This document shows positions 19,793 through 28,026 of a stretch of DNA of 64,000 nt, piece after piece. The stretch covers positions 6,183,957-6,247,956 of the forward strand of contig NZ_MKZS01000001.1 of assembly GCF_001942495.1 (NCBI RefSeq). Reading direction: 5' to 3'. Source of the stretch: Moorena bouillonii PNG. Lineage in GTDB: Bacteria; Cyanobacteriota; Cyanobacteriia; Cyanobacteriales; Coleofasciculaceae. The notes under the pieces are model-generated. The model saw nothing but the letters and a program-made list of their open reading frames with translations. It was not told where the DNA came from and did no database searches. Position 1 is the stretch's first letter. Each line of letters begins with the position of its first letter. The translations under genes and the position numbers were made by a program.

Positions 19793-20116
19793 CTACGATT
19801 GCTTCTCTACGTCTGACTTCATCCGCTCCAATGTCATGTTCATCTGGTCAAACATCTGCTGAGGGGTGATCCCAAACTGACCTAACTGAGTATTGAGCTG
19901 CTCTATGGTCATCTGAGCCATGAAGTCATCAGATAATTCGAAGCGCTTCATAAAAATGCGATAGCGCTCCATCATCTGTTCCATCTGATCGATGAAAATC
20001 TTTTTGCCTTCACGGTCAAACTTGCCATAGTCGTTGCCCAATTTAATCAGGTCTTGGTAATCTTCAAACAGCTGTTTTGCCTCTTTTTGGACAATTTCCG
20101 AATCAAAAAAACCCAT
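19793..20116 (-). CDS. DUF1825 family protein
   Basis: A 107-residue, largely helical, charged soluble protein (MGFFDSEIVQKEAKQLFEDY). It matches the cyanobacterium-specific DUF1825 family in length and N-terminal motif; the function is not known. It is convergent with the PBP gene (about 140 bp apart). The upstream 580 bp consists mostly of repeats. Confidence 0.88.
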   Translation of the reverse strand: MGFFDSEIVQKEAKQLFEDYQDLIKLGNDYGKFDREGKKIFIDQMEQMMERYRIFMKRFELSDDFMAQMTIEQLNTQLGQFGITPQQMFDQMNMTLERMKSDVEKQS

Positions 20117-20702
20117 TGCTCTTACCTGTCAACCGGTTTGGTTGTAATCAATCGCCGCTTCTAGTCACATTTTAATGTAGCGTTAAACCTGGACAAAATT
20201 CGGTTTTCCGTATTAGTCCGTTGTTCGCGTAGCGTGGCCAATAGGCCAAGGTTTAAGGTTAGACCGTTGAAGGTTAGTCCGTTGAAGGTTAGACCGTTGA
20301 AGGTTAAAGCCTTAACAACTCAAAGCCAGATGTATAACTGGCAAGCTGTAACCTGTAACCGGCAACTGGCAAGCTGTAACCTATAACCTGTAACCTGTGA
20401 ACCTTGGCCAAAAGGCCACGCGATCGCTGAAAGCGGGACTTCGTCCATCGCGTTCAACCTTCAACCTGCCAACTTTCAACCTGCCAACTTTCAACTTTCA
20501 ACCTGCCAACTTTCAACTTTCAACCTGCCAACCTTCAACCTGCCAACCTTCAACCTGCCAACCTTCAACCTTCAACCTTCAACCTATAACCTATAATCTG
20601 TAACCTCTAACTTCCCAGTCCGAGATAAGTAATTATTATAGGAACATAGGATTGACAGTTTTTGGATCTCCACCAAGCTATTCAACGCGGGTCAAAGCAA
20701 GT
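20117..20702. repeat. Repeat-rich intergenic region
   Basis: A TTCGCGTAGCGTGGCC palindromic unit at 20222-20250 is followed by GTTGAAGGTTAGACC units (20264-20305), CTGTAACCTGTAACC-type units (20345-20400), a GCGATCGCTGAAAGCGGGAC...GTCCATCGC hairpin element at 20419-20452, and CTTTCAACCTGCCAA units (20455-20590). No gene is supported. Confidence 0.75.
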
Positions 20703-21098
20703 ATGTTGAGCAAGCCAAAAAGCCGCAAAGTCGCTTCCCTACTGGCATTGAGTGGGGTAGTGATCCCCGTTTGTGGATTACACAAATTTTATCTCGGACA
20801 ACCCTTTTGGGGAGTAATGTACTTACTCCTGTGTTGGACACCTATTCCTCGAATTGCCAGTGCTATAGAGGGGGTGTGGTATTTACTACAAAGTCAAGAT
20901 CAGTTTGACCTCAATTTTAACCTCGGTATTGAGTCTACAGTATCTTCCTCAGAGAATTCCGAAGCTGGTATTGACCCAGCCAAGGTAGGGGAAATTGCCG
21001 ATGCCCTAAGACAGCTAGACAGCCTACGTCAGGAGGGACTAGTGTCTGAGTATGAATTTGAACAAAAACGTCGTCAATTACTTGACCTAATTGCTTGA
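20703..21098 (+). CDS. TM2-domain membrane protein with C-terminal SHOCT-like motif
   Basis: A 131-residue protein from ATG at 20703 (MLSKPKSRKVASLLAL); an in-frame TTG at 20652 would add 17 residues. Residues about 10-60 form the TM2 domain: two membrane helices around the GLHKFYLGQPFWGVMYLL turn. The C-terminus (IADALRQLDSLRQEGLVSEY ... EFEQKRRQLL) is a SHOCT-like helical oligomerisation motif. The role is unknown; TM2/SHOCT proteins are small membrane scaffolds. The stop is followed within a few bases by the HhH gene, so the two are probably cotranscribed. Confidence 0.82.
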   Translation: MLSKPKSRKVASLLALSGVVIPVCGLHKFYLGQPFWGVMYLLLCWTPIPRIASAIEGVWYLLQSQDQFDLNFNLGIESTVSSSENSEAGIDPAKVGEIADALRQLDSLRQEGLVSEYEFEQKRRQLLDLIA

Positions 21099-21103
21099 GT
21101 TTC

Positions 21104-21652
21104 ATGGCAATTTTTGATTGGCTATCACCCAAGACTCGACAAACCCCGAATCAGCAATCAATTCAGCAGAGGCTAAAGCGTGACCCCTACTATCGGCTAC
21201 AATCTACAGAAGAAATTGCTGTAGCTGCTAAATTGGGGCTCACCATTGATGTCAATCAAGCTGGTGTGGATGATTGGCTGAGATTGCCAGGGATATCTAT
21301 CCATCAGGCGCGGACGCTTTTTGAACTGACCAGCAGTGGTGTGCAATTTTGCTGCTTAGAAGATTTGGCAGCTGCCCTAGGTTGGTCCGTACAACGTCTG
21401 ACACCGTTGCAACCAATTTTGAGGTTTTGTTACTACGATCCTGAGAGTTTAGTTACCCCTGAGCTAGTCAACCCTAACACCGCATCTCTAGAACAGTTGA
21501 CGAAAATTCCAGCAGTGGACTTGTTTTTAGCTAGAGCGATCCTGCAAAATCGCTTTGATGGTGGCCCATACCGTAATTTAGCTGACCTTCAACGACGCCT
21601 TGAGCTTAATCCTCAGCTGACATCTGAGTTAATGTACTATTTAATCTTTTGA
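21104..21652 (+). CDS. Helix-hairpin-helix (ComEA-like) protein
   Basis: A 182-residue soluble protein from ATG at 21104 (MAIFDWLSPKTRQ). It has two HhH units: VNQAGVDDWLRLPGISIHQA near residue 50 and NTASLEQLTKIPAVDLFLAR near residue 127, each with the hydrophobic-Pro-Gly/Ala turn that contacts DNA backbone. It lacks the signal peptide of ComEA, so a cytoplasmic DNA-binding role is more likely than DNA uptake. The start lies five bases after the TM2 gene stop, indicating an operon. Confidence 0.82.
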   Translation: MAIFDWLSPKTRQTPNQQSIQQRLKRDPYYRLQSTEEIAVAAKLGLTIDVNQAGVDDWLRLPGISIHQARTLFELTSSGVQFCCLEDLAAALGWSVQRLTPLQPILRFCYYDPESLVTPELVNPNTASLEQLTKIPAVDLFLARAILQNRFDGGPYRNLADLQRRLELNPQLTSELMYYLIF

Positions 21653-21669
21653 AATTAATAGTTTGGTAA

Positions 21670-22203
21670 GCATTCAGCCGTCAGCTATCAGCTATCAGCT
21701 AATGCGCTACTGTTCGCGCAGCACCTCAAGTAGCGCAATCGGTGCTAAAGGTCTGTGGCCACGCTATGGGAACAGTTTATGCCCATAGCGTACGTTACTA
21801 ATGGTGCTTTTGAATAAAAAAGCTGACGGCTGACGGCTGATAGCTGAATGCTTACATAGTTTGAGCTTACTAGTTTGAGTCCTATCCAGTTGATTACTTA
21901 TCATTCTTGGTTGAGAGTCAATTAAAACTAGAAACTAGAAACTAGAAACTAGAAACTGGAAACTTGTCAGTGGCGAAGTCAGAACTGACAACTGATAGCT
22001 GATAGCTGATAGCTGATAGCTGATAGCTGATAGCTGATAGCTGATAACTGATAGCTGATAGCTGATAGCTGATAGCTGATAACTGATAGCTGATAGCTGA
22101 TAGCTGATAGCTGATAACTGATAGCTGATAGCTGATAGCTGATAGCTGATAGCTGATAGCTGATAGCTGATAGCTGATAGCTGATAGCTGATAGCTGATA
22201 GCT
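21670..22203. repeat. Heptad repeat region, including a long CTGATAG array
   Basis: From about 21989 to 22203 there are about 30 copies of a heptamer (CTGATAG, a few CTGATAA variants). Upstream are shorter blocks: AGCTATC units at 21680-21697, CTGACGG units near 21825-21845 and AAACTAG units at about 21925-21957. These resemble the short tandem heptanucleotide repeats known in cyanobacteria. They read openly in several frames (SYQLSAI), but these are not genes. Confidence 0.9.
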
Positions 22204-22216
22204 TACCACAAAACAT

Positions 22217-22254
22217 AAAAAAGGAACAGACTATGAGATAATAGTCTAGTTCCT
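22217..22254 (-). terminator. Rho-independent terminator of the PEP-CTERM gene
   Basis: On the minus strand AGGAACTAGACTAT pairs with ATAGTCTGTTCCT (one bulged base, loop TATCTC-like), followed by TTTTTTATGTTTT. It lies 64 bp beyond the stop of the PEP-CTERM gene and directly borders the heptad array. Confidence 0.8.
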
Positions 22255-22317
22255 ACACAGAAGTGGTTGAATCAGTTATGCCGACGAAAAAATCAGGTAA
22301 GCTTTAAAATTACTAGG

Positions 22318-23055
22318 TCATAGCAATTCCTTAGACTTGCGCTTTAATGATGTCACACTTAATCCCAGTAAGCCTAGGCTGAACAAGCCCATGGTCATGG
22401 GTTCAGGAACAGGTGTAGAATTAGAAGGATGGTTAGGATCAAGAGTTAGATCAACATTAATATCAGCCTTATCAAAAGTATAAGAACCCGTAGCACCTAA
22501 CCAGCCAGACATACCAAAGTTAGTGTTTTTACCATTAGCTCCAAACCCAACCTGGAAGGCGTGTTTACCATCTCTAGGCATTTGGTAAAGATTCAGTTCT
22601 TTACCATCGTAGAAATCTACGCCAGTTAAGGTAGCGCGATCTTCATCCATGTTATAGTAGTACCAATCACTAGTATCGATGGAACCACCATTTTCTACAT
22701 AATTAAACTTCGGTAGTTCCTTTTTGGGTTTTACCGTAGGTTCTGTTGTGCGATCGAACCAAATATCAACCTCCCATTTTTTAGTATCATCTAACTCAGA
22801 AACGATGGTGCCCAACAAATTAGCACTCCCATCATCGTATTCATTAAAGGTACCTTTAGGGTCAAATAGAAATCTCCCTGATTCCAACTCAGGTAACCAG
22901 AAAGAGTGTCCTGACCAATAGGTGTCTGGGTTGCTATGAGCTTCAGTGGCTATCCAGGACTTCTTGACGAGATCAGCTGCCTGGGCTTGTCCTACTGCTC
23001 CCAAAACTATAGACCCTAAAACTAATCCACTGGTTACAAATTTAGTTATGTTCAT
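22318..23055 (-). CDS. PEP-CTERM sorting-domain exported protein
   Basis: A 245-residue exported protein. Residues 1-26 are a signal peptide (VLGAVGQAQA cleavage). The C-terminus has the PEP-CTERM signal: PVPEPMTMGLFSLGLLGL then a basic tail (KRKSKELL), recognised by an exosortase and processed at the cell surface. The middle is beta-rich, with no named domain (SGHSFWLPELESGRFLFDP). Such proteins often belong to extracellular matrix or sheath; this role is inferred. It has its own terminator and about 630 bp of upstream sequence. Confidence 0.88.
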   Translation of the reverse strand: MNITKFVTSGLVLGSIVLGAVGQAQAADLVKKSWIATEAHSNPDTYWSGHSFWLPELESGRFLFDPKGTFNEYDDGSANLLGTIVSELDDTKKWEVDIWFDRTTEPTVKPKKELPKFNYVENGGSIDTSDWYYYNMDEDRATLTGVDFYDGKELNLYQMPRDGKHAFQVGFGANGKNTNFGMSGWLGATGSYTFDKADINVDLTLDPNHPSNSTPVPEPMTMGLFSLGLLGLSVTSLKRKSKELL

Positions 23056-23689
23056 GTTATAGACGCCCTAGTTATTTTAATAAATTAATGAATTGACTGT
23101 AGTCTGTAATTAATTTTGACTAAATGTTTGACTAACTTGATCATAGCTTGAGCTGTCAGTAAAATTACTTTCAGTAAATTAACTGATATTTATAGTATGC
23201 CAATCTGATGGTTGCGATCGCGTTAGCGCTAACCTATAAAAGGTATAAATTTTGTATTTTTTTGTATAAATTCATAGCAAAAAAAAAATACCGTCACCCT
23301 TAAACTCGCACCCAACTTGATTTCATGACCCGGAGCTAATCTACAGAAAATAGCCCGTGCATTTTTTCCGTCCTCTTCAGGACTATCAAGGGGCCACTTC
23401 TAAGCAAGTCAGCTCAAGTGCCCACTCGCGCTTTGCCTCAATACGAATTGCTAAAACCTTGATGTTACAAGGTTTTTCATTCCCTGTTCCCTATTCCCTA
23501 TTCCCTATTGCCTGGGGGCAGCGCTATAGCTTGACAAATTGCCCTTAATTAAGGGAAACTCTAGGTTGTCCTATGGGAGGGCGAAGCAAAAGCACATAAA
23601 ACCTAGGGTTTCAGTAATTAATTACTTGCCCCAATCGGTCGCCCCTACCCAAAAATCACCGATGCCAGACTTTCCATCGGAGGCGTTCT
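23056..23689. other. Divergent intergenic region
   Basis: AT-rich sequence with an A/T-rich promoter-like stretch near 23240-23290, a HIP1-like GCGATCGCG at 23216, and short TTCCCTA heptads at 23482-23510. The small open frames here (23357-23548, 23539-23721) show no protein-like composition. No gene is supported. Confidence 0.5.
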
Positions 23690-24001
23690 ATGCCGGAAAA
23701 CACGATCTCAGCAGAAATTGAGTCATCCCCGAACCACTCTAGACAAGCTGCTTTAGCTCTACAACAGCTTGGGTTTCGGATCCTGCACATTGGACCGACT
23801 ATAAGTGTACAAGCTCCGCAATCCCTGTGGGAATCAACGTTCAATGTTTCCTTCCAACCACAGCAGAAAACTCTGATCCAGGAGATAGATGGCAGTGACG
23901 TTACCTATCCCAAAGCTGCGGTTGACCATATACAAATTCCTGAGCAACTACAAACCTTGGTAACTGGGGTGATGTTTGTAGAGCCCCCAGAATTTTTCTG
24001 A
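23690..24001 (+). CDS. Stand-alone propeptide/inhibitor-like protein paired with the S8 protease
   Basis: A 103-residue cytoplasm-type protein with no signal peptide. Residues about 19-60 (LQQLGFRILHIGPTISV, SLWESTFNVSF) align with residues about 53-86 of the protease encoded 345 bp downstream (LQSLGFRVQQIGTFSIS, ELWERVFSTRV). Both also share an IPEQL/IPEEL ending. It therefore looks like a free copy of the protease's N-terminal domain. In subtilases such domains fold the enzyme and inhibit it, so a trans-acting inhibitor or chaperone is plausible. The catalytic domain is absent. It ends shortly before a strong hairpin. Confidence 0.7.
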   Translation: MPENTISAEIESSPNHSRQAALALQQLGFRILHIGPTISVQAPQSLWESTFNVSFQPQQKTLIQEIDGSDVTYPKAAVDHIQIPEQLQTLVTGVMFVEPPEFF

Positions 24002-24021
24002 TCGCTCTTAGCGGAAGCTGA

Positions 24022-24073
24022 GGCCGTTGGCCACGCTACGCGAACGCTTCATCCCGTAGCGTGGCCAACGGCC
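24022..24073. repeat. Perfect 19-bp inverted repeat between inhibitor and protease genes
   Basis: GGCCGTTGGCCACGCTACG (24022-24040) and CGTAGCGTGGCCAACGGCC (24055-24073) are exact reverse complements around a 14-base loop. It starts 21 bases after the inhibitor stop. The arms are copies of the CGTAGCGTGGCC repeat in opposite orientations. There is no T-run, so it would act, if at all, as an mRNA-stabilising or attenuating structure. Confidence 0.85.
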
Positions 24074-24345
24074 AATCCAGTTAACGATAATCCGAACATT
24101 CTCCAGGCTAGAGGCACGACCCGATGCTGCCTTTACTGTTGAATAGTGAGTGAAAAATTTCGTGAATTATTATAAACTAAAACCGAAAAAAACAAAAGTA
24201 CCCACGAGGGTGAGGTCAATATGTGATCACAGATACCAAACTAAAGAAGTAAACCAAAGACGTAAAGCATCTTGCTTTGTTGATTAACAACGACAGGGAT
24301 AGTCATAAACCCCTGTCTAACTAGGATTTAACTAAAAAGCTAATT

Positions 24346-25803
24346 ATGATACAACAACTACAGACTGGAGAACAGCGAGTTTCCTTTGAAGCCATTATCG
24401 CATCAGAAAGTGGCCAATCTATGTTCGCAAGTGACACCTACCTCCAACCGGAGAATCTTCAACAATTCGCTCCACCCCCTGGACGGGGCATTCAAGCTGC
24501 AAATGTTTTACAATCCCTTGGCTTTCGAGTGCAGCAAATCGGAACTTTTTCCATTAGTGCTGATGGACCACGGGAACTGTGGGAACGGGTCTTTAGCACC
24601 CGAGTTGAACGGGACAGCCAACTGATTAGCGAGGCTCATCCTGAACTGGGAGAAGTGACCTTCTTGCGCCATGTTGCTGGTGCTCCCTTTAGCATTCCCG
24701 AAGAGCTATTTGGGTTGATAGAGCGCGCTTATCCCCAACGTCCACCCATTTTATTTGAGTCGCCACTGCCTCCACGGGTTCGTTATCATCACCTCAATGT
24801 TCCCTCTGATGTAGCTATGGTATGTCGCTCGACCCCTGTCCACAAAGTCGGGGTAACCGGTAAGGGGGTTTTAGTAGCAATGGTAGACACTGGATTCTAC
24901 AAGCATCCCTTTTACGACTGGCATGGCTACAACTACCAGGCAACCCTGGCACCAGATGCTCAAAACGTGGAGCGGGATGAGAATGGTCATGGCACCGCTG
25001 AAGCAGCAAATATTTTTTCCAATGCACCGGATATTGACTTTATTGGTGTCAAAATGGGGAGTAACCCCACCCTGGCCTTTAAGATGGCATCGGATTTACA
25101 TCCAGCAGTGATGACCAACAGCTGGGGCTTCACTATTCCAGAAGGCCCTCTACCGAATTTCCTCAAGCCCCTAGAGGCAGCAGTTATTGAAGCAGTCAAA
25201 GAGCGTGGTATTACCGTTTGTTTCTCTGCTGGTAACGGACACTATGGATTTCCAGGTCAAATGCCAGAAGTGATTTCTGTGGGTGGAGTCTATGCCCACG
25301 ATACTGTTGAGGGCAATGACTTTCGCTTAGAAGCTTCCGACTACGCCAGTAGCTTTGATAGCCAGATTTATCCAGGACGCCATGTACCTGATCTGTGTGG
25401 ACTGGTGGGAATGCGACCCCGGGCTGCTTATATCATGTTGCCCGTTGAACCAGGGGACGAAATTGACCAAGGCTTGGGCGGTGGTGAGTATCCGAATCAG
25501 GACGAAACGGCTACTGATGATGGCTGGGCGGTGATCAGCGGTACTAGTGCGGCTTCTCCCCAAGTAGCCGGTGTTTGTGCCTTGCTTAAACAGGCGCAAC
25601 CTGGGCTGTCTCCATCTCTGATTAAGCAGATTCTGCGGGCATCAGCGCGAGATGTTAAGCTCGGCAAGAGCGCCCATGGTCAACCGGCAGGAGAGGGACA
25701 CGATGGAGCAACTGGAGCCGGTTTGGTGGATTCCTATGCCGCCTATAAGTTAGCTCGCTCCGTGACCATCCGCAATGTTCATGACTTGCCAGCACCTCGA
25801 TGA
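24346..25803 (+). CDS. Subtilisin-family (S8) serine protease
   Basis: A 485-residue protease. The catalytic triad is complete: Asp181 in AMVDTGFY, His215 in NGHGTAE and Ser401 in SGTSAASPQVAG; FSAGNGHYG carries the oxyanion Asn. Residues 1-150 form an N-terminal domain, part of which (about 50-130) also occurs as the separate small protein upstream. No classical signal peptide is visible, so either it acts in the cytoplasm or export uses another route. Similar subtilases occur in cyanobacterial peptide pathways, but no precursor-peptide gene is seen here, so the substrate is unknown. ATG at 24346 has only a weak upstream purine stretch. Confidence 0.9.
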   Translation: MIQQLQTGEQRVSFEAIIASESGQSMFASDTYLQPENLQQFAPPPGRGIQAANVLQSLGFRVQQIGTFSISADGPRELWERVFSTRVERDSQLISEAHPELGEVTFLRHVAGAPFSIPEELFGLIERAYPQRPPILFESPLPPRVRYHHLNVPSDVAMVCRSTPVHKVGVTGKGVLVAMVDTGFYKHPFYDWHGYNYQATLAPDAQNVERDENGHGTAEAANIFSNAPDIDFIGVKMGSNPTLAFKMASDLHPAVMTNSWGFTIPEGPLPNFLKPLEAAVIEAVKERGITVCFSAGNGHYGFPGQMPEVISVGGVYAHDTVEGNDFRLEASDYASSFDSQIYPGRHVPDLCGLVGMRPRAAYIMLPVEPGDEIDQGLGGGEYPNQDETATDDGWAVISGTSAASPQVAGVCALLKQAQPGLSPSLIKQILRASARDVKLGKSAHGQPAGEGHDGATGAGLVDSYAAYKLARSVTIRNVHDLPAPR

Positions 25804-25844
25804 GATAGCGCTTCTCAAATAGGTGAGCTATATTTAGGATTTTA

Positions 25845-26095
25845 GGGAGTCGGGAGTCGGGAGTCGGGAGTCGGGAGTCGGGAGTCGGGAGTCGGGAGTC
25901 GGGAATCGGGAAGACAAAAGAGGGAACTTCGGAATCTCACCACACTACCATATCTCCCTCTGTGTCCCTTCACTCCCCATCTCACCACACTTCCCACACC
26001 TCCCTATCTTCCCCTGCTCCCTGTTCCCGTCTTGATGCAAAGCGCGAGTGGGGGAAACCCCCTTTGGCCGACTGCATCGCTATTCCCTGTTCCCT
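25845..26095. repeat. GGGAGTC heptads and palindromic element
   Basis: About nine GGGAGTC units (25846-25912) are followed by CTCCC-rich sequence and, at 26034-26079, a copy of the TGATGCA...CTGCATC element (CTTGATGCAAAGCGCGAGTG, ACTGCATCGC). The element ends about 25 bp before the phosphodiesterase start, leaving a pyrimidine-rich leader. Confidence 0.75.
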
Positions 26096-26104
26096 TTCCT
26101 TCAT

Positions 26105-26876
26105 ATGCTGACCAATAAGATAATCGCTCATCGTGGAGCTTCTAATTGTGCCAAAGAGAATACTATTGAAGCCTATGAAAAAGCTATTGAAATTGGGGCT
26201 GACTTTATCGAATTTGATGTAAGAATCACAAAAGATGGGGTATTGATTTCCCATCATGATCCAATGATAGCTAATCAAGCTATCAGTCAGTTAAGCTTTG
26301 CTCAAATCAATCGTATTGCTGGTCAGCAAGGGTTTAGAGTGCCTACGGTTGCGGTGCGACCCAAGGGCGATTTACTCGCCCATTGGAAAGCGCACCGAAG
26401 AAGTTTTAAGACTGAGTCGTAACAGGATTAAACTAGCGGTTGAACTAAAAGAAGAAGGCTATGAAGAAAAAGTTCTGGCCTTAGTAATGGAATATATCAA
26501 GATAGATGACTTTGTTATTTTATCATTTAATGTTTCATCGTTAAGATGGATAAACTTAAATTATCCTAAGGTTAAAACGGGATTGCTATTAAGCAAAAAA
26601 AAGAATAATTTTCTGATTATATTACTCAGGTTTTTCGGAATTTTGGTGTTTCAGAAACTGATCAGACTTACCCCCGATATACTAGCACTACAGTGGGAAA
26701 CGTTAAAATTTGGTTTATTGAAAATTGCTGCTAAACAGGGCAAACCGGTTTTTGTTTGGACTGTAAATGATCAAAAAATGATTGGAGAGCTTCTAAATGA
26801 TAATCGGGTACATGGTATAATTACCGACAAACCTGACTTAGGTCGTAAGCTATCAGCTATCAGTTATCAGTGGTAA
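26105..26876 (+). pseudogene. Glycerophosphodiester phosphodiesterase, frameshifted by an inserted palindromic element
   Basis: The gene opens MLTNKIIAHRGASNCAKENT at 26105 and has the GDPD catalytic features (HRG, EFDVRITKDGVLISHHD). After GFRVPT the frame runs into a palindromic element and stops at 26422. The rest of the enzyme continues in the +1 frame (EEVLRLSRNRIKLAVELKEE to NDNRVHGIITDKPD) until TAA at 26876. An insertion of about 46 bp (length 1 modulo 3) explains both the shift and the extra sequence. The last residues (KLSAISYQW) come from heptad repeats. The intact enzyme would hydrolyse glycerophosphodiesters to glycerol-3-phosphate and an alcohol; as it stands it is probably inactive. 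Confidence 0.85.
26353..26396. repeat. Palindromic element inside the phosphodiesterase gene
   Basis: GGTGCG...CGCACC outer arms, CCAA/TTGG and GGGCGA/TCGCCC inner arms around TTTAC. It is the same family as the intergenic copy at 6302-6343 (shared GTGCGACCC and GGAAAGCGCAC ends). Confidence 0.8.
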
Positions 26877-27153
26877 GCGGTCAGTGGTCAGCCGTCAGCC
26901 GTCAGCAGACTTAACTCAGATTAAACGAAGGCTTACCTGTGTTATTCAAAAGGTAAGCATTCAGCGGTCAGCGGTCAGCGGTCAGCCGTAGGCCACGCTA
27001 CTTGAGATGCTTATTTTATTCAAAAGCACTTCAAGTAGCACCATCTGTACCCCATAAGCTGATACGCGACACGCTGATACGCGACACGCTGATAGCACCT
27101 CAAGTAGCGCATTAGCTGATACGCGACACGCTGATAGCTTACGAACCTATTCA
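26877..27153. repeat. Heptad and short palindromic repeats
   Basis: GTCAGCG/GTCAGCC units at 26878-26905 and 26957-26988 are followed by GCTGATACGCGACAC units near 27057-27137 and CACCTCAAGTAGCG-type repeats. No gene or terminator is supported. Confidence 0.7.
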
Positions 27154-27537
27154 CTAATCTTGAATGTACTCTTCGCCATTGACCATCGCTATCTCGGCTC
27201 TGACAAATTCTCGTCCTAGGTAAAGGGCGTGATCGAAGCGACTTAAAGGACAGGGTTTAGTTTCTTCGGTAATTTTCATGCCTAGTTCCTTGGCTGTCCT
27301 ACCTTTGAAAATAGCGGTGGGAGTACGGTTTAATTTAACATCGCAGGGAAATGGTTCTCCGGTTTCTGGATCAACTGCTAACCCTTTGTCATTAATTTTG
27401 TTACTGTAGTGTTCTGCACAGATCAGACTTGCATCTCGGTCTATGTAAATAATAAAGTAGCCCTCTGGATCGAGTTCAATAAAGCGTTTGGAGAGCTTAT
27501 CATCAATAGCAGTAATGTCTTGGGCAGTGATCATCAT
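27154..27537 (-). CDS. DUF4346 family protein
   Basis: A 127-residue soluble protein from ATG at 27537 (MMITAQDITAIDDKLS); an in-frame TTG at 27549 is less likely. It contains DPEGYFIIYIDRDASLICAEHY and the ending SRFDHALYLGREFVRAEIA, which match the DUF4346 family, common in cyanobacteria and sometimes fused to a dihydropteroate synthase-like protein. A pterin-related role has been proposed only by such fusions. It is divergent from the duplicated nrdA leader (about 190 bp apart). Confidence 0.75.
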   Translation of the reverse strand: MMITAQDITAIDDKLSKRFIELDPEGYFIIYIDRDASLICAEHYSNKINDKGLAVDPETGEPFPCDVKLNRTPTAIFKGRTAKELGMKITEETKPCPLSRFDHALYLGREFVRAEIAMVNGEEYIQD

Positions 27538-27723
27538 GGGAACGGTCAAGGGCTAAAGCTGATGGCAAATTCCACTATTATAACTTTAACAAAACAATTA
27601 GACAAGGTCAGGGATGAGGATAACAGGTAAACCTCAGGGGGACGCGGCAGGTGTGGGAGGTGTGAGAAGTTACTTGGTCAGTTACTTAAAAAAGTTGATA
27701 AATTTAACAGCCATACTTACTCT

Positions 27724-28026
27724 AGATTTAGTATAGTAGAGCTTGGGAATTAAATAGTTAACCCTAGTGGTAGTGTTGTACCTTGGAGTTACCCAGCCAT
27801 GGTGTAATATATCTAAGATTCTGAGCAACGAGTGAAAAGGCCACAAACCCTCTCGGCAAAAACTATAAGCCAAATCAATCCAGATTTAGTATAGTAGAGC
27901 TTGTGAATTCCATAGTTAACCCTAGTGGTAGTGTTGTACCTTGGGGTTAGCAAGTCATGGTGTGTTAAATCTAATATTCTGCCTAACCAGTGAAAATGCA
28001 ACAAACCCTATCGGCAACATCCATAA
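27724..28026 (+). repeat. Tandem duplication (158-bp period) of the nrdA leader and 5' coding end
   Basis: Copy 1 (27724 to about 27868) and copy 2 (27882 to about 28026) share AGATTTAGTATAGTAGAGCT, GTTAACCCTAGTGGTAGTG, TTGTACCTTGG, CCATGGTGT/TCATGGTGT and GTGAAAA followed by ACAAACCCT and TCGGCAA. Copy 2 leads into the real nrdA start. The copies differ at scattered positions, so the duplication is not very recent. Confidence 0.88.
27832..27894 (+). pseudogene. Relic of nrdA 5' end or leader ORF, 20 aa
   Basis: GTG at 27832 reads MKRPQTLSAKTISQINPDLV then TAG. It parallels the NrdA start MKMQQTLSATSITQ, with the same GTGAAAA context. It is either the fossil of the duplicated gene start or a short upstream ORF that may influence nrdA expression. 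The TAG lies within copy 2 of the leader. Confidence 0.5.

Noticed and set aside
21935..22216. Long open frames reading SYQLSAI repeats
   Set aside because: These are translations of the CTGATAG heptad array in several frames; no start signal or non-repeat domain.
27724..27990. Cobalamin riboswitch or NrdR box upstream of nrdA
   Set aside because: I could not find a riboswitch core or a convincing NrdR palindrome; the class I enzyme also does not require cobalamin.
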